This document shows, one piece after another, positions 61,754-64,000 of a stretch of DNA of 64,000 nucleotides. The position numbers and the translations under genes are program-made. The stretch comes from Bacteroidales bacterium. GTDB lineage: Bacteria; Bacteroidota; Bacteroidia; Bacteroidales; UBA932. Location of the stretch: positions 25,421-89,420 of the forward strand of contig JAGAFU010000013.1 in the NCBI GenBank assembly GCA_017627955.1. The letters run 5' to 3'. Under the pieces are notes generated by a model. It was not told the DNA's origin and did not search any database. It was given only the letters and a program-made list of their open reading frames with translations. Numbering within the stretch: the first letter of the stretch is position 1; each line of letters begins with the position of its first letter.

Positions 61754-62764
61754 ATGTTCGACTTCCCTGAAGGCAAGAGATACAACACCGCAGCCGGACG
61801 ATACCGCCGCCTCTATGGCGAACGGCTTCAGAAACTGGTGATTGACGCCGGTTTCAGCTGTCCAAACCGAGACGGCACTGTAGGGGTTGGCGGCTGCTCG
61901 TATTGCGACAACGCCGCGTTCCATCCAGGCTACAGCACCCCCGGGAAATCCATTGTCCAGCAAATTGATGAAGGAATAGAGTTCCATCGCAGGCGTTACC
62001 CGAAGGTGACTCACTATCTCGCATATTTCCAGGCATATTCCAACACTTACGCTTCCCTGGAGAAACTCAAGGCCCTTTATGGGGAGGCGCTATCGCATCC
62101 TTCGATCGTAGGATTGGTGATCGGCACCCGCCCGGATTGCGTCGATGAGGCGAAACTCGACTACCTCGCCGGCTTGGCAGAAGGCGATGATAATCCCGTC
62201 ATAGTAGTTGAATATGGGATCGAGTCGTGCTACGATAAGACTCTTAGGCGGATCAATCGGGGGCATGATTTCGAGACAGCGCGCAGGGCAGTTGAGATGA
62301 CGGCGTCAAGAGGCATCGATGTCGGAGCCCATTTTATTCTCGGGCTTCCCGGAGAGACTAGGGAAATGCTTCTGGATCAATGCGAAACCATATCTTCGCT
62401 CCCATTGACCTCCGTTAAGTTCCATCAGCTGCAGATCGTCAAAGGAACGAGGATGGAAAAGGAATACGCTGAGAATCCCGGAGAGTTTTTACGCCTCGGA
62501 CTTGATGAGTATCTGGACCTTGTCATCGACATTCTTGAGCGCATGCGCCCGGACCTTTGCATTGAGCGGGTCGCCGGGGAGGTGCCTCCCCGTTTTGTGC
62601 GGGAAACGCCATGGGGACTGATCCGCAATGACGGGATCCTGAAACTTCTGGATAGGCGCCTTGAGGAGCGTGACACCTGGCAAGGACGGTTATCTGGGCG
62701 GCAGATCCAGCCAAAGGAACTTGCTGGCCTGCCACTCGTCGGCGGAGGTCTGACGCATCAGTAA
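61754..62764 (+). CDS. TIGR01212 family radical SAM protein (YhcC-like)
   Basis: 336 residues, cytoplasmic. The cluster-binding cysteines are C36, C48 and C51 in SCPNRDGTVGVGGCSYC, the extended spacing (C-x11-C-x2-C) typical of TIGR01212. Further blocks are YFQAYSNTYASLEKLKALY, VEYGIESCYDKTLRRINRGHD, HFILGLPGETREMLLDQ and the C-terminal LDLVIDILERMRPDLCIERV. The family is conserved in many bacteria; its reaction is not established. Its 3' end overlaps the convergent Y1 transposase gene by 75 bases. Confidence 0.93.
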   Translation: MFDFPEGKRYNTAAGRYRRLYGERLQKLVIDAGFSCPNRDGTVGVGGCSYCDNAAFHPGYSTPGKSIVQQIDEGIEFHRRRYPKVTHYLAYFQAYSNTYASLEKLKALYGEALSHPSIVGLVIGTRPDCVDEAKLDYLAGLAEGDDNPVIVVEYGIESCYDKTLRRINRGHDFETARRAVEMTASRGIDVGAHFILGLPGETREMLLDQCETISSLPLTSVKFHQLQIVKGTRMEKEYAENPGEFLRLGLDEYLDLVIDILERMRPDLCIERVAGEVPPRFVRETPWGLIRNDGILKLLDRRLEERDTWQGRLSGRQIQPKELAGLPLVGGGLTHQ

Positions 62765-63634
62765 CAGTTTCAGTTGCTTACGCTTTTCGATAGGCAGCAG
62801 GATCACATCCTTTGCCCTCGCAACAATCTTTTGCTTCTCGACAAGTCTGATCATCTCGCCATAAGTAGTGTCTGGGGTGTTGTATCGCTCCTCTTTTATG
62901 TCATATTCACTTCCCGTGTTGGAATCGATCGCCAGTATCGCTTTTTCGATGCTGCCAAAATACTTTCTCAGGCAACTATAATCTATCACATTGTATGTCG
63001 TGATGATTATGTCTATCAGCTGAGCTCTCTCCTTGTTTGCCAATCCTTTGAAAAGCCTTTTGAGCTGGGCGTAACGCAGGAACTCGTTTCTGTCATGGGA
63101 CCCTTTCACCTCAGCGACTGATCTACGCATCTTGCCAGAGGCCATTCGGGCTACATATTTTTCAGAGAAAGGGTGATCTGACTGACTATAAGCCAGAAAG
63201 TTCCACCGCCATTCTATCGCCCTCTCCTTAATGTGCCTCTCGACCGGATTGTTATACAGGTAGGCCAGGTTGGTTCTGATGTTCTTCTCACCGTATTTCG
63301 GAGCGCTCAAAAACGGAATTTCAAATAAGCTGTTTCCTGGAGGCCGCAATCCGGCAGGATCGTACAAATCAGAGTAGAACTCCCTGGAGAAGTCCGTGGC
63401 GACCCTCCTATGGAAAGCGCTGAAGATCATCCGGCTCTCCGATTTGACTGTTTCGTGAATATGATCATACATAAGGGCCAAGCCCATAACGTTGATTCCG
63501 AACCGTCTGGCATTCACGCAAAACACCGTGAAGAAGACAAGACAGTCCTCCAGGCAATAAAACAGCGCCGACTTACTTTTTGGCCGTCGGCAAACATGAT
63601 TTGGGACATTCGGGTAAAATCTGCGGCGCCTCAT
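62690..63634 (-). mobile_element. Y1 transposase-like (RAYT-type) gene
   Basis: 314 residues. The N-terminal 150 residues match the Y1 HUH transposase pattern: a long N-terminal strand (ALFYCLEDCLVFFTVFCVNA), the HUH motif in MYDHIHETVKSE, and a helix with LAYLYNNPVERHIKERA, where the nucleophile tyrosine is expected. The C-terminal half (about 165-314) is helical and of unknown function (EFLRYAQLKRLFKGLANKER, LLPIEKRKQLKLLLMRQ). Proteins of this kind in Bacteroidetes are called REP-associated tyrosine transposases. The window contains many palindromic repeats, but none flanks the gene directly, so a link is only inferred. Confidence 0.7.
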
Positions 63635-63876
63635 TCCAATCTCCTCTTTTGAAGTTTTTCAATTCTGTTTATTTGTCGCAATTTACGAATAATCCGCTTG
63701 AAAAACTACAGTTCCCCAATTCAATTCCGTAACTCGTTGATTGTAAGGTGGTGGAGTTCCACTAGCTGATAATCAAGTGGTTCCAAATCTGACCTTTCTT
63801 TTTCGAAGAAGCTCATTTAGGGAAACTATTGAATATTAAGCATATAACAATCACGGCACCTGTATCGTCCTGAAAA

Positions 63877-63901
63877 AAGTTTACCTCCAAAAAGTAAACT
63901 T
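63877..63901 (+). promoter_or_regulatory. 8-bp perfect inverted repeat immediately before the ATG at 63902
   Basis: AAGTTTAC (63877-63884) and GTAAACTT (63894-63901) flank CTCCAAAAA. The dyad touches the start codon, so it may be an operator or a translation-blocking hairpin. The 63635-63876 stretch is AT-rich and holds nothing else I can support. Confidence 0.4.
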
Positions 63902-64000
63902 ATGATGAATGAAAGCCAACGTTACAAGTTGCAGATGAAAGCAGCCAGCAGGATGCTTCGAGAGTACTTCAGCGGGATTCCAATTGCGAGTCTAAGCCGC
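63902..64000 (+). CDS. Start of an unidentified gene, cut by the window edge
   Basis: An open frame from the ATG at 63902 (a second ATG follows directly at 63905) to the end of the window, 33 codons: MMNESQRYKLQMKAASRMLR then a predominantly helical, basic stretch. No family can be recognised from this fragment. A perfect inverted repeat abuts the start codon. Confidence 0.45.
   Translation, partial: MMNESQRYKLQMKAASRMLREYFSGIPIASLSR

Overview
The window looks like a chromosomal segment of a Bacteroidales bacterium, probably a gut-type organism. Support comes from an adjacent SusC/SusD pair, promoters of the Bacteroidetes type (TTTG, about 20 bases, TAnnTTTG), many secreted lipoprotein glycosidases, an OstA-like/PpiC/guaB housekeeping cluster and AAA_14-DUF4143 and ORF6N genes. 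I cannot name a genus. No tRNA, rRNA or CRISPR was recognised.

Layout. From 1 to about 53.96 kb, nearly everything is on the minus strand and forms one very large polysaccharide utilisation locus (PUL). Read in the direction of transcription it has three blocks. Block A (53956 to 44740) is GH92, a GDPD-alkaline phosphatase fusion, a clan GH-G glycosidase, a ROK kinase, and an endonuclease/phosphatase-GDPD fusion. Block B (43061 to 34993) is susC, susD, a beta-helix surface lipoprotein, a terminator, then a degenerate GH127-like protein. Block C (31844 to 1) is GH92, a beta-propeller GH130/GH43-like enzyme, GH92, a metallophosphoesterase, a WbsX/GH99-like protein, GH43, a second GH99-like protein, GH95, GH3, a GH78-GH3 fusion, a metallo-beta-lactamase-fold protein, GH31, GH3, GH106, GH20 and the start of an outer-membrane protein. 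Two accessory patches interrupt the PUL: a plus-strand tyrosine recombinase plus a HipA-like remnant (43272-44779), and an AAA_14 ATPase, an ORF6N protein and a DUF4160/DUF2442 pair (31856-34812). To the right (54070-60397) is a housekeeping operon (guaB, two PpiC-type foldases, OstA-like protein), then an NlpC/P60 hydrolase, a TIGR01212 radical SAM protein, a Y1 (RAYT-like) transposase and the start of an unknown gene.

How it works together. The enzymes predict removal of alpha-mannose (three GH92), beta-HexNAc (GH20), alpha-L-rhamnose (GH78, GH106), alpha-L-fucose or L-galactose (GH95), alpha-xylose/glucose (GH31), beta-glucose/xylose (GH3) and arabinose/xylose (GH43), along with phosphodiester and phosphomonoester cleavage. 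This points to a highly decorated, possibly phosphorylated, mannose-containing heteropolysaccharide or glycoprotein glycan; the exact substrate is inference. No sulfatase, polysaccharide lyase, HTCS, AraC or sigma/anti-sigma regulator is visible in the window.

Most notable: (1) susC and the GH92 operon 11 kb away share a 17-bp element (GCGnGATTTAGGGTGnA) at exactly the same distance from their -10-type boxes, a candidate PUL operator. (2) A dispersed palindromic repeat family has entered coding sequence in frame in three secreted proteins, forming the whole linker of an EEP-GDPD fusion and an insertion in a GH92, and related repeats sit on or within a few bases of several stop codons. (3) A GH78-GH3 fusion lies beside a paralogue of its own GH3 half. 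(4) A tyrosine recombinase sits head to head with susC, next to a recombinase-site-like dyad.
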